Shown here: piece by piece, positions 56,442-64,000 of the stretch
Numbering within the stretch: the first letter of the stretch is position 1
Layout: each line of letters starts with the position of its first letter
From: Jonesia quinghaiensis DSM 15701
GTDB lineage: Bacteria > Actinomycetota > Actinomycetes > Actinomycetales > Cellulomonadaceae
Assembly (NCBI RefSeq): GCF_000423205.1
Contig: NZ_KE383990.1
Coordinates: 125,230-189,229 of the forward strand
Direction: 5' to 3'
Length of the DNA stretch: 64,000 bases
The notes under the pieces: generated by a model
What the model saw: the letters and a program-made list of their open reading frames with translations, nothing else
Told to the model about the DNA's origin: nothing
The model's database searches: none
Program-made: the position numbers and the translations under genes

Positions 56442-57727
56442 CTCCTGGTACGGCGTGTGGCGTGGGCGATGGCAGCAAGTCGCTCGTTAGGGACTTCCTG
56501 ATCCCACGCGATGATGTCCACACCCAATGAGCGTATGGTGTGCAGCCGAGCTTCCCGTTCAATGTTGACAATGCGCCACCCAAGTTGTGTGCGTTGCGTT
56601 AACCCCCACGTGGAGAGCTTGGGCAACGTATCAATGACAATGACATCGTGCCCATGGGAGACAAGTTGCGCGGTCATGTGTGGTGCAACATCATCGAGGC
56701 AAGTGGTCAACAGGTAAACCCGCGCACCTGTGGGAAGGGCCGGCGGGCGCACGCGATGTTGTGGCGCACCGTAAGGAGATGCCATAGCAAGTGCGTAAAG
56801 AATCCTCACCATATGGCGTCGACCTGCGGATGGTGGAACAGGGGGACGCGGCCGACCAAGGTCATCACAGCCTACGCGGTCACCTAAATCGAGGTGCGCT
56901 TTCGCGAGTGAACTTCCGGCAATACGTGCTATGTCTAGAGAGGTGCGTTGATCTGGACGCGGGGCACTTCCTGATCCCCACAGATCAATTTCTCTGCCGA
57001 CATCGTCACGCGAATCGATCATGAGAATAATGTCTGACTCTGCTTGTGCGTCTGTTCGCCGTACATATAGTTGATCGAGGTCAGGGGAACGGCGTGCAGT
57101 TGCCCGCCAATTGATTGTTGATGTTCGATCTCCTCGCTGCATAACGTCAACGTCATGAAACTCAGTTCCACTCCCGCGCTTGGAGGAACGGTGTGGTCCC
57201 GTGAGTCCTCGGACGGAAGAACTCGTTGGAACGTGAGGCAGATGTTCAGGTTGAGGTAGCACCATCACGCGATCGGGACGGTGAACCATAGGTTCTGTCA
57301 TGAACAGGCCGTCGTCACTCACCGTGGTAACGGCAATCTCCCCGAGATCCCTTATTCCAGTCCGCGCCATTGGAACAGTAATTGACACACTGCAATCCTG
57401 TTGAACTGCTGTCACTACTGATGTGTCGTCAGCGCCTGGGTATCTTACTGTCACAGCAGCTAGGCTAGATATTGGTGCTTTGAGGGTCAGACGCATCGTG
57501 AGTTTCCCATTTTCGGGCTCATTCTCGGCAATCGGTGCAGTCTCTACACTGACATCAACGGGGTCTTGTGGGCGTGAGCCAGTCCGTTCGTGAACGAGTA
57601 GTAACAGACCCACAGTGACAACCATAAGCAGCGGGCGAGCGGAAAGGACTGCCAAAACAGCACTGATTGCCGCGAGAACAACAAGGACCTCACGGGTTGA
57701 CGTTCTGTACCAGGTACCCCCTTGCAT
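56438..57727 (-). CDS. DUF58 domain protein
   Basis: A 429-aa protein with two N-terminal membrane segments (residues about 13-30 and 33-48) and a VWA-like DUF58 domain. The core motif GTEFHDVDVMQRGDRTSTINWRATARR matches the family's conserved region, and ILMIDSRDD resembles the MIDAS start. DUF58 proteins pair with MoxR ATPases. It starts 6 bp after moxR. Confidence 0.88.
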   Translation of the reverse strand: MQGGTWYRTSTREVLVVLAAISAVLAVLSARPLLMVVTVGLLLLVHERTGSRPQDPVDVSVETAPIAENEPENGKLTMRLTLKAPISSLAAVTVRYPGADDTSVVTAVQQDCSVSITVPMARTGIRDLGEIAVTTVSDDGLFMTEPMVHRPDRVMVLPQPEHLPHVPTSSSVRGLTGPHRSSKRGSGTEFHDVDVMQRGDRTSTINWRATARRSPDLDQLYVRRTDAQAESDIILMIDSRDDVGREIDLWGSGSAPRPDQRTSLDIARIAGSSLAKAHLDLGDRVGCDDLGRPRPPVPPSAGRRHMVRILYALAMASPYGAPQHRVRPPALPTGARVYLLTTCLDDVAPHMTAQLVSHGHDVIVIDTLPKLSTWGLTQRTQLGWRIVNIEREARLHTIRSLGVDIIAWDQEVPNERLAAIAHATRRTRR

Positions 57728-57733
57728 GGATGC

Positions 57734-58744
57734 TTAGTTCCCTGCGGAATCGGCGGGTTGGGTTGTGCTTTCAGAGGGTTCGGGCAGCTCAGATGAGGTC
57801 GTGGAGGGTGTGGGTACAGATGCGAGAACACTGTTGACGATATCTTCTTGCGTGACCCCCGTTGCCCATGCGGTGGGAGTGAGCGTTATGCGGTGGGCCA
57901 AAACGGATGGTGCGATCGTTTTAATGTCTTCAGGTATGACAAAGTCACGTCCCTGTATAACGGCATAGGCCCGCCCAAGGAGTGCGAGTGCTTGGGTTCC
58001 TCGCGGTGATGCTCCCACCTCAGCGGACTGATGTGATCTGGTGGCGTGGGTAATGTTCACGCAATAGTCAACGATGTCAGCGTCAATGTGAACCCGTTCA
58101 AGAGTTTCTTGCATGGCGATCAGTTGTTCTGCGGTGATGACAGGGGTGACCTGGGCAGTTTCTTGGTGTCGATCAAGGCGGCGAGTCACCATCGTTGCTT
58201 CGTCGTGTGGTGAGAGGTAACCCACTCGTAATCGCACCATAAATCGGTCGAGTTGGGCTTCTGGTAGTGAGTATGTTCCTTCAAATTCAACCGGGTTTGA
58301 GGTGGCAACAACGTGGAACGGGGCAGGGAGTGCGTAGGTTGTTCCGTCGATGCTGACTTGCTGCTCGGCCATAGCTTCGAGCAGGGCGGACTGTGTTTTG
58401 GGGGCTGTCCGGTTGATTTCGTCAGCGAGAAAAAGACCAGTAAAAATGGGGCCCTTGCGGGTTTCAAATTCACGTGTAGCTGGGTTGAACAGTGCTGCAC
58501 CGGTGATGTCTGAGGGAAGTAGATCCGGGGTGCATTGAAGCCTGGTGAAATCTAACCCTAGTGTTGTGGCCAGTGTGCGAGCGAGCAGTGTTTTTCCCAG
58601 CCCGGGTACGTCTTCGAAAAGAACATGCCCTTTAGCAAGGATCGCAGCGAGCGCTATGGGAGTTGATGAGTGCATTCCAACGACTGCGGTGGAAATCTCA
58701 TCGAGGATTCGTTGCGCATGTTGTGAGACGTCGTGTGGAGTCAT
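57734..58744 (-). CDS. MoxR-family AAA+ ATPase
   Basis: A 336-aa AAA+ ATPase. Walker A is EDVPGLGKTLLAR, Walker B is FLADEINRTAPKTQSALLEAMAEQQV, sensor 1 is VVATSNPVEFEGTY and the lid follows. The C-terminal 30 residues are Ser/Thr/Pro-rich. MoxR proteins act as chaperone-like ATPases, often with VWA/DUF58 partners on membrane or envelope complexes. The gene shares a base with its upstream neighbour. Confidence 0.93.
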   Translation of the reverse strand: MTPHDVSQHAQRILDEISTAVVGMHSSTPIALAAILAKGHVLFEDVPGLGKTLLARTLATTLGLDFTRLQCTPDLLPSDITGAALFNPATREFETRKGPIFTGLFLADEINRTAPKTQSALLEAMAEQQVSIDGTTYALPAPFHVVATSNPVEFEGTYSLPEAQLDRFMVRLRVGYLSPHDEATMVTRRLDRHQETAQVTPVITAEQLIAMQETLERVHIDADIVDYCVNITHATRSHQSAEVGASPRGTQALALLGRAYAVIQGRDFVIPEDIKTIAPSVLAHRITLTPTAWATGVTQEDIVNSVLASVPTPSTTSSELPEPSESTTQPADSAGN

Positions 58745-59232
58745 CAGTTTTTCCTTCGTGTCGGCGAGAGCGGAGTGGACAGCGACTCAAGGGCCGCCAG
58801 AAGGTCATGAACGTGGCGAGTCGTCATGCCGGATGTTCGATGCATGAGTTCGTCATAGATTGTGGGCCCAAGGATGTGGCGAGCCTGTTCGGCGCCCTTT
58901 TGTGTTGTGACGTCTACGTTGTGGTGGGCAAGAACCGTCGTTGTAATCGTCAGCAGGCGATGATGCCCTGAGTAGGATGTGGCGTTGTCTCGAGTAGCGA
59001 TGGTCCAGGAAAGTTCGGCAATGTCGTTCCGAGCTCCGGAACGATCAAGGAAAGTTCGTGGTCGCTCTGGGAGATGTTCCACCGAGCCACGATGAATTAC
59101 CCCAACGAGGGCAGCGATTGCACCAGTTCCCAGGGCCAACGCATGGACGGGGTGCATGAAGGAAAAGACGCTGAGTGCACACAGGGCAAGAGCGATCAGG
59201 CTGGCCAAAAGAAGTGTGGTTTTTTTCGTCAT
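58744..59232 (-). CDS. Hypothetical membrane protein upstream of MoxR
   Basis: A 162-aa protein with two N-terminal transmembrane helices (residues about 7-25 and 30-47) and a soluble C-terminal helical part. No family recognised. Stop/start overlaps with its neighbours (4 bp and 1 bp) show it belongs to the MoxR operon, perhaps as an anchor. Confidence 0.75.
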   Translation of the reverse strand: MTKKTTLLLASLIALALCALSVFSFMHPVHALALGTGAIAALVGVIHRGSVEHLPERPRTFLDRSGARNDIAELSWTIATRDNATSYSGHHRLLTITTTVLAHHNVDVTTQKGAEQARHILGPTIYDELMHRTSGMTTRHVHDLLAALESLSTPLSPTRRKN

Positions 59233-59945
59233 GTCGCGTCACCAGGTGAGAGTTGCTGGATCGCAAGAGAGTCAGCGATCGCGTCGAGTGCAGCCAGGGC
59301 TCGTTCCGCTTGTTCGCGGGACAGTGGTGTTCTGGCATAGCGGGCCTGATGATACGCCCTTTGTAGTGCTTCGATCTGGGCGGATGGCGCATTGGTGAGT
59401 GACAGGAGTGCGACTGTGAATTCAGTGGGTGTTTGCCATGGTTTTTTCCGGATCCCGGCAGATGCAGCGGCTTCTTCGAGTGCTACCCACGCTGAAATAA
59501 TGGCGTCGTGTGGGCTGGTGGCAGATCTCATGATGAGTTGCGATGCCCGGATTGCCTCGTCGAAGTGTTCGTTCAGGGCGTTGATCGCACCACTTTCGGC
59601 GTCGTTGCCGTCGTGTGTGAGGGTGCGTTCGTCAGATGTATCGGTGGTGGTTCTCTGTCCGCGTGCTGCGAGGATTCGCCTGATGAGAAAAGCAATCAGG
59701 ACAGCGATCGCTAGGCCAAAAATCGCGATGACGACGGTGGAGAGTTTGTTACCGAGTTCTGAGTCTGCCGGGGTTTCTTCGAGAGGTGGCGGGGTGACCG
59801 GTGGTGGGGTGGTGAACTCCTCGGTGAAGGTTGGGGGCTGTGCGGGGCTTGATGGGAAGGTGATGCTCACCGGGGACATAAGCGTTAATCCAACGACTGT
59901 GATTACTCCACACAGGATAAGGAGTGCATGTTGTTGGCGTGTCAT
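59229..59945 (-). CDS. DUF4129-like membrane protein
   Basis: A 238-aa protein: N-terminal helix, Pro-rich outer loop (TPPPVTPPPLEETP), second helix (residues about 68-90), and a soluble domain with KPWQTPTEFTVALL and YHQARYARTPLSREQAERA. That end pattern is DUF4129, common in MoxR/DUF58 clusters with transglutaminase proteins; no transglutaminase gene is present here. A 15-bp gap separates it from DUF3866. Confidence 0.8.
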   Translation of the reverse strand: MTRQQHALLILCGVITVVGLTLMSPVSITFPSSPAQPPTFTEEFTTPPPVTPPPLEETPADSELGNKLSTVVIAIFGLAIAVLIAFLIRRILAARGQRTTTDTSDERTLTHDGNDAESGAINALNEHFDEAIRASQLIMRSATSPHDAIISAWVALEEAAASAGIRKKPWQTPTEFTVALLSLTNAPSAQIEALQRAYHQARYARTPLSREQAERALAALDAIADSLAIQQLSPGDAT

Positions 59946-59960
59946 GAGTCGCGGGGTTCT

Positions 59961-61127
59961 CTATGAGTTATTGGTGCGGCGGGCTTGGGCTGATTGTGCG
60001 GCGTAAACTCCGCTCAGTGCTGCGGTGAGGAACGCGAGGGGATCTGCAGAGTAGCGCCGTCCCATGGTGGACAGTGGGATGGGGGATTGGGTAAGAGCCT
60101 GGTGTAGTTCTTCTTCCAGCGGTTCATGGTGGTATATGTGATGTGGTGCTTGAGCACTCAAGTCGCTGATTTGTTGGCTGATGAGTTCCAGAATTGTTGG
60201 TGCTGGCAGGGCATCACTGTTCCTGATTACTTCTTCGAGCCACGCCGCAGATGTTGTTTCGGGGCAGATGACGGTGGCGGGGGCTAGTGTCGCTCGCCCG
60301 ATTGCTGTCAGTGAATGGTGGGAGATGCCTTGGTGGCGGGGGCGCGCATCGGCGCCTGAGACACGCAGCGATGCAATGGGTTGCCCGCCAAGAATGTGTG
60401 TTGCGTTGAGTACTTCTCCGACGTGTATTCCAGAGAATCCCCAGGGGGTTCCTGTGCCAAGGTTTCCGGGGCCTTGAATCACGAGGGCGATGTCAGCATG
60501 CAGAACGTGTTCTGCGGCGAGGAGCCCCGTGTGGATGGTGGCTGCCTCGTAGTCCCCGCCGTAGGCCTGGCCTGTGGTGATTGTTGCGCTAATGCGCCCT
60601 GATGATCGCAGGGCATCAATGGTGCGGGAGAACCATGCTGGTAATGCCCCGCCGTCGGTCATGATGTAGACGATGTTGAGTGGGGTGGGCGTCGCGTGTT
60701 CGATGCCAGTGATAATCGCGGGGAGCGCAGAGTGGAGGTCAGCGGTGACCACGGGGAGCCCGTTGAGGTCTGTCGCTTCGCGCATTGTGTCATGGTGGGG
60801 TGATTCTTGTTCGTCTACACCGAGCACCATTGCTTGCGTTGGTGTGTAGCGCGCTTTCACCAAGTGTCCTGCTGTGTGTGGTGGGCGTTCTGCTGCCCCA
60901 CGGTCTGTCAGAACTGCTGCGACCAGTGCGTAGCCACCTGTGCCAAGACCGCGATCGAGTGCGGTGGAGTTCAGCGCTACGTGGTCGCCTTGCTCAAGTG
61001 GCCCAATGAGGTGTGGGTAGGCCAACGCTCTGATGGTGTTGCCCTGTGAGTCGTGGACCTGCAGTTCTTGCGCGCCGTTCCAGTGTCGCCCCAGCGACAC
61101 GACTTTTCCTGTTCGCCATGTGATCAC
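59961..61127 (-). CDS. DUF3866 family protein
   Basis: A 388-aa protein matching DUF3866, an actinobacterial family found beside pafBC. Motifs: VALNSTALDRGLGTGGYALV, NIVYIMTDGGALPAWFSRTI, QGPGNLGTGTPWGFSG and SRVSGADARPRHQG-like LRVSGADARPRHQGISHHS. Function unknown. It is divergent from pafB with a 33-bp gap and heads the minus-strand MoxR operon. Confidence 0.88.
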   Translation of the reverse strand: MITWRTGKVVSLGRHWNGAQELQVHDSQGNTIRALAYPHLIGPLEQGDHVALNSTALDRGLGTGGYALVAAVLTDRGAAERPPHTAGHLVKARYTPTQAMVLGVDEQESPHHDTMREATDLNGLPVVTADLHSALPAIITGIEHATPTPLNIVYIMTDGGALPAWFSRTIDALRSSGRISATITTGQAYGGDYEAATIHTGLLAAEHVLHADIALVIQGPGNLGTGTPWGFSGIHVGEVLNATHILGGQPIASLRVSGADARPRHQGISHHSLTAIGRATLAPATVICPETTSAAWLEEVIRNSDALPAPTILELISQQISDLSAQAPHHIYHHEPLEEELHQALTQSPIPLSTMGRRYSADPLAFLTAALSGVYAAQSAQARRTNNS

Positions 61128-61160
61128 AGAACTAACCGTACTGGACTAGCGTGGGTGGTG

Positions 61161-62150
61161 ATGAATGGTTCACTTCCTGCAGCGGAGAGATTGTTGAATC
61201 TCGTGATCGCGCTGCGCAATACAACGGGGCGTATGACGCGACGCGAAATCCAGGAGAAAGTGGCTGGGTATCCGCGTGATGCTCGCCCATCTGCTTTTGA
61301 GCGCATGTTTGAACGCGACAAAGAGATGCTGCGGGATCTTGGTATTCCGTTGATAACGGAAGATGCTGCGCATCCTGAAGATGTTGGGTACCGCATCGAT
61401 CACGCATCGTATTCGCTTGGTGATGTTCGGTTGACGCCGGAAGAGTTTTCTTTGGTGACGATTGCCACGAGTTTGTGGCGTGAAACGTCGGTTGAGTCGT
61501 TGTCGCATCGTGCGCTTACTAAGTTGCGTACCGGGTATCACGGGCAGGAGGATCTGCAGTTACTTACTGGTGTTGTCCCTTCGTTGCGTGATGTGTCAGG
61601 TGCGTATGAACCTGTGGTTACGGCTTTGGCTGGTGGTAGGTCTCTGCGTTTCACGTATCGTTCTGCGCATTCAGGCAGTTTGCGGTTGCGCACTGTAGAT
61701 CCGTGGCGGTTGGTGTTGCGTGATGGGAATTGGTATCTCGTGGGGCGCGACGTCGATGTGGATCAGCCGAGGGTGTTTAAGCTGTCCCGTATTGCAGGCC
61801 GAGTTCAGGTGCTTGGGCCACCGGGGTCGGTTGATATACCTGAGGTTTGCGATGTTGATGCTCTGATGGGGGCAGCGCGTGGGCCCAGTAGTGTCGCGGT
61901 CGTTGGTGTGCGTCCAGGTTCTGCACCACGTTTAGTTGCACGTTCGACACGAGTAGATCAGCCCGTTGTGGATGGCTTTTTAACCTTCGAGTGTCTGTGG
62001 CATGGTGAAGCTCAACTGGTTGAGGAGCTTGCTGCCTATGGTGATGGCGTTGTTGTGCTGTCACCGCCGGTGTTGCGTGATGCTGTTATTGCCAAATTGG
62101 TTGGGGTCACTCGTGTAGTGGGCTCGCAGGAGGGAGAACGCCGTGGCTGA
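61161..62150 (+). CDS. pafB: PafB, WYL-domain transcription regulator
   Basis: A 329-aa regulator: N-terminal winged helix (ERLLNLVIALRNTTGRMTRREIQEKV, FERMFERDKEMLRDLGIPL) and central WYL domain (RSLRFTYRSAH, DPWRLVLRDGNWYLVGRD). With PafC it activates the LexA/RecA-independent DNA-damage response in mycobacteria. ATG 61161 has no clear ribosome site, with GTGs at 61155 and 61158 just before. It overlaps pafC by 8 bp. Confidence 0.92.
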   Translation: MNGSLPAAERLLNLVIALRNTTGRMTRREIQEKVAGYPRDARPSAFERMFERDKEMLRDLGIPLITEDAAHPEDVGYRIDHASYSLGDVRLTPEEFSLVTIATSLWRETSVESLSHRALTKLRTGYHGQEDLQLLTGVVPSLRDVSGAYEPVVTALAGGRSLRFTYRSAHSGSLRLRTVDPWRLVLRDGNWYLVGRDVDVDQPRVFKLSRIAGRVQVLGPPGSVDIPEVCDVDALMGAARGPSSVAVVGVRPGSAPRLVARSTRVDQPVVDGFLTFECLWHGEAQLVEELAAYGDGVVVLSPPVLRDAVIAKLVGVTRVVGSQEGERRG

Positions 62151-63147
62151 ACGAACTCCGGACAGGCTGGCGCGTTTATTGGCGTTGGTGGCTCATGTCT
62201 CCCAATCAGGTCCAACTCCACTTTCCGAGTTGGCGCGGTTATATGGCACATCGAGTGAGCAGATACGGCGTGACATTAATTTATTGTGGGTCACAGGGAC
62301 TCCCGGTTACTTGCCGCAAGACCTCATTGATTTTGATGCCGATGCGCTGGAGCGAGGCATTGTGCGTGTCACGCAGGACCGCGGGTTACGTGAGCCGTTA
62401 CGTCTTGGCCCGCAGGAAGGGTTGAGTGTGTTGGCTGCGTTGCATGCATTGCGGGGGATTCTTGCTGCGGGGTCTGCTCAGTCTTCTGTTGTGGCGGCGG
62501 TTGAGCAATTGGAACAAAAAGTTGCGTTGTCGTTAGGCCCGGTTGCTCGAGCGATTGATATCGAGGTGCGCCCTGAAGTTTCTCCGTTGACATTGCAGGC
62601 ACTGCAGGAGGCTATTGTCGAGCGCAGACAAGTGGTGTTGGAGTATGTTGATGTCGCTGATCGGGTCACGGTGCGCACGGTTGAGCCCGCAGCGTTGTTT
62701 AATGATGGAGAGTCGTTCTACCTGGATGCTTGGTGTCTTACGTCCGGTTCTGGTCGGGTTTTTCGTGTTGACCGGATGGCGCACGTTGAGGTTCTTGCTT
62801 CACTCGCAACGCAGGTAGATTACCGCCCGTCGTTGTCCGCGGTTCCACGGGGCGAGGGGCATAGCGTCGATGTCCTTGTCACCGAACAGGGACGTTGGCT
62901 TGTTGAGGAACTACCTGCCCGAGAAGTAGTTGATGTTGCGCAAGGTGTTTTAGTACGTCTGGATGTCGTCAATGATCACTGGCTGAATCGTTTGTTGCTG
63001 CAGCATGGTGATGTTATTCAACGTGTTTCCCCTTCTTCTGCTGCCGATATTGCAGCAGCGCAAGCGCGTACAGCGTTGCAGCTTTACACCTCAGATGACA
63101 TTATGAGGGCCGCAGAACAGGTGAGGGATGAGGAAGGCGCTCCATGA
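62143..63147 (+). CDS. pafC: PafC, WYL-domain transcription regulator
   Basis: A 334-aa paralogue of PafB: N-terminal helix-turn-helix (RLARLLALVAHVSQSGPTPLSELARLYG), WYL core (RQVVLEYVDVADRVTVRTVEP, ESFYLDAWCLTSG) and C-terminal extension. It forms the heteromeric regulator with PafB. GTG 62143 follows an excellent AGGAGGGAG. Its stop overlaps the next gene by 4 bases. Confidence 0.92.
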   Translation: MAERTPDRLARLLALVAHVSQSGPTPLSELARLYGTSSEQIRRDINLLWVTGTPGYLPQDLIDFDADALERGIVRVTQDRGLREPLRLGPQEGLSVLAALHALRGILAAGSAQSSVVAAVEQLEQKVALSLGPVARAIDIEVRPEVSPLTLQALQEAIVERRQVVLEYVDVADRVTVRTVEPAALFNDGESFYLDAWCLTSGSGRVFRVDRMAHVEVLASLATQVDYRPSLSAVPRGEGHSVDVLVTEQGRWLVEELPAREVVDVAQGVLVRLDVVNDHWLNRLLLQHGDVIQRVSPSSAADIAAAQARTALQLYTSDDIMRAAEQVRDEEGAP

Positions 63148-63476
63148 ATTGGTTTGTGATCTGGACTGTCATCTCGTTGACAGGGCTAGTAATGCTAGCC
63201 AGTATTGCTGTGATTTTTGCTCGGTCGGTGAAAGCTCACGTACGCCGTCTTGGTGACGTTGTTGCCGGTGCAGGTGATGAGTTTCATGATGCGAAAGAGA
63301 AGGCCTCACAGGTGGAGCGCACGATGCCTCGTCCAGTTGACCTGGAAGCGAGCCCGTTAGTGCGTGCCCAGTTGCGTGAGGTACGGCGGGTGAACGCTGC
63401 GCATCGTATTGAACGACGCGACGCTCGGCGTCACATCGCTTACGACCGCTGGTTGAGTGGGCGTTTGCGGGGCTAG
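63144..63476 (+). CDS. Small single-pass membrane protein
   Basis: A 110-aa protein with one N-terminal transmembrane helix (residues about 4-26) and a charged helical C-terminus rich in Arg (VRAQLREVRRVNAAHRIERRDARRH). Family not recognised. It overlaps pafC (ATGA) and precedes tatA, so it belongs to the pafBC-tatAC transcription unit or its end. Confidence 0.7.
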   Translation: MNWFVIWTVISLTGLVMLASIAVIFARSVKAHVRRLGDVVAGAGDEFHDAKEKASQVERTMPRPVDLEASPLVRAQLREVRRVNAAHRIERRDARRHIAYDRWLSGRLRG

Positions 63477-63646
63477 TAGTCAGTTGGTGATGGGTATGTC
63501 GCTGAGGACAGTTAAACGGTAAGGTGAACACAAGATTCCTCGAAGCGCTTCGATGATGACGTTCGTTCACTCTTCGGCAATGTCGCTGAGGTAGTGTCCG
63601 GGGAGTCTAAGATAGATACACGCCCCCAACAACTTTGGAGACAACG
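63477..63646 (+). promoter_or_regulatory. Region upstream of tatA
   Basis: This 170-bp gap has a direct repeat ATGTCGCTGAGG (near 63497 and 63580) and a plausible -10 element TAAGAT (about 63607-63612). TTTGGAG precedes the tatA ATG. It probably holds the tatAC promoter; a role for the repeat is unknown. Confidence 0.4.
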
Positions 63647-63949
63647 ATGCCGGGTATGACCAAGCCATCGCACTGGCTCATCCTGATTCTCGTCCTGCTA
63701 CTGCTTTTCGGTGCAAAGAAGTTGCCTGACCTCGCACGCAGCATCGGACAATCCATGAAGATCTTCAAAAAGGAGATCAAGGACCTCTCTGAGGACGACA
63801 CAACACCGCCCGCGGCCCCACAGCAGCAGGCATACACCCAGCAACCGCCTGTCAGCCCGCAGGTTCCTGGGGTTGTTGATCCTCATAGCACCCCAACACA
63901 GTCCTCACCCACCACGCCAGGCACTGGCCACAGCGGAGGCGCAGCCTGA
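63647..63949 (+). CDS. tatA: Sec-independent translocase protein TatA
   Basis: A 100-aa protein with one transmembrane helix (SHWLILILVLLLLFGAKKLPDLARSIG) followed by an amphipathic helix (MKIFKKEIKD) and a Pro/Gln-rich tail. The FGAKKLPDLARS hinge is the TatA signature. ATG 63647 has GGAG 6 nt upstream; a TTG at 63635 is unlikely. TatA exports folded proteins with TatC. Confidence 0.95.
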   Translation: MPGMTKPSHWLILILVLLLLFGAKKLPDLARSIGQSMKIFKKEIKDLSEDDTTPPAAPQQQAYTQQPPVSPQVPGVVDPHSTPTQSSPTTPGTGHSGGAA

Positions 63950-63951
63950 CC

Positions 63952-64000
63952 GTGGCAACACCAGGTGGAACCAGCCCCTCAGCACGGGACATTCGGCGCC
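63952..64000 (+). CDS. tatC: Start of TatC (partial)
   Basis: An open frame from GTG 63952, 2 bp after the tatA stop, runs to the window edge. The first 16 residues are Thr/Ser/Pro-rich and end ARDIRR. By the tatA-tatC order this is the N-terminus of the translocase receptor TatC, before its first membrane helix. No diagnostic motif is in view. Confidence 0.55.
   Translation, partial: MATPGGTSPSARDIRR

Overview
The window reads as chromosome of a medium-GC actinobacterium (order Micrococcales is the best guess). The support is the gene order coaE/uvrB, uvrA-uvrC-rapZ-yvcK-whiA, gap-pgk-tpiA-secG, pgl-opcA-zwf-tkt-ctaB, xerD-parA-scpA-scpB-rluB-cmk-der and DUF3866/pafB-pafC-tatA-tatC. OpcA, WhiA and PafBC are actinobacterial markers, and GTG/TTG starts are common. 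A nitrate-respiring, facultatively anaerobic genus such as Jonesia would fit, but that name is a guess from memory, not from a database.

Region 1 (1-18.5 kb) is a self-contained nitrate respiration module lying between the 3' end of coaE and uvrB. It holds the transporter NarK, a divergently placed HTH regulator with a possible iron-sulfur site, the membrane nitrate reductase NarGHJI, a complete molybdenum-cofactor pathway (MoaA, a MoaC-Mog fusion, MoaD, MoaE, MoeA, MobA, MoeB-rhodanese), a DUF6457 protein and the molybdate transporter ModABC. NarGHI needs Mo-bisMGD, so uptake, cofactor synthesis, substrate import and enzyme are all encoded together.

Region 2 (18.6-42.2 kb) is core: nucleotide excision repair (uvrB, uvrA, uvrC), a PfkB-family kinase, TerC behind a yybP-ykoY-type Mn riboswitch, RapZ/YvcK/WhiA, lower glycolysis, SecG, and the oxidative pentose phosphate genes. 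Transaldolase is absent from its usual place between zwf and tkt.

Region 3 (42.2-50.4 kb) holds chromosome maintenance and ribosome genes (xerD, parA, scpA, scpB, rluB, cmk, der), a UDPGP-type uridylyltransferase and tRNA-Pro(GGG).

Region 4 (50.4-55.2 kb) is the accessory part: a HipB-like HTH protein without a HipA, a possible Arg/Trp-rich micro-ORF, a two-component flavin monooxygenase pair, a 111-aa protein of unknown function, a tyrosine recombinase, and about 480 bp of AT-rich, stem-loop-rich DNA with no gene.

Region 5 (55.2-64 kb) is a minus-strand operon DUF3866 - DUF4129-like protein - membrane protein - MoxR - DUF58 - membrane protein - YigZ. Divergent from it are pafB-pafC, a small membrane protein, tatA and the start of tatC.

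The most unexpected large-scale signal is in base composition. In the first 28 kb the + strand alternates between G/T-rich and C/A-rich blocks of roughly 1-6 kb. The block edges do not follow gene direction, and several fall inside intact genes (narG, moeA, modA). The other main lead is the recombinase with its structured AT-rich flank.
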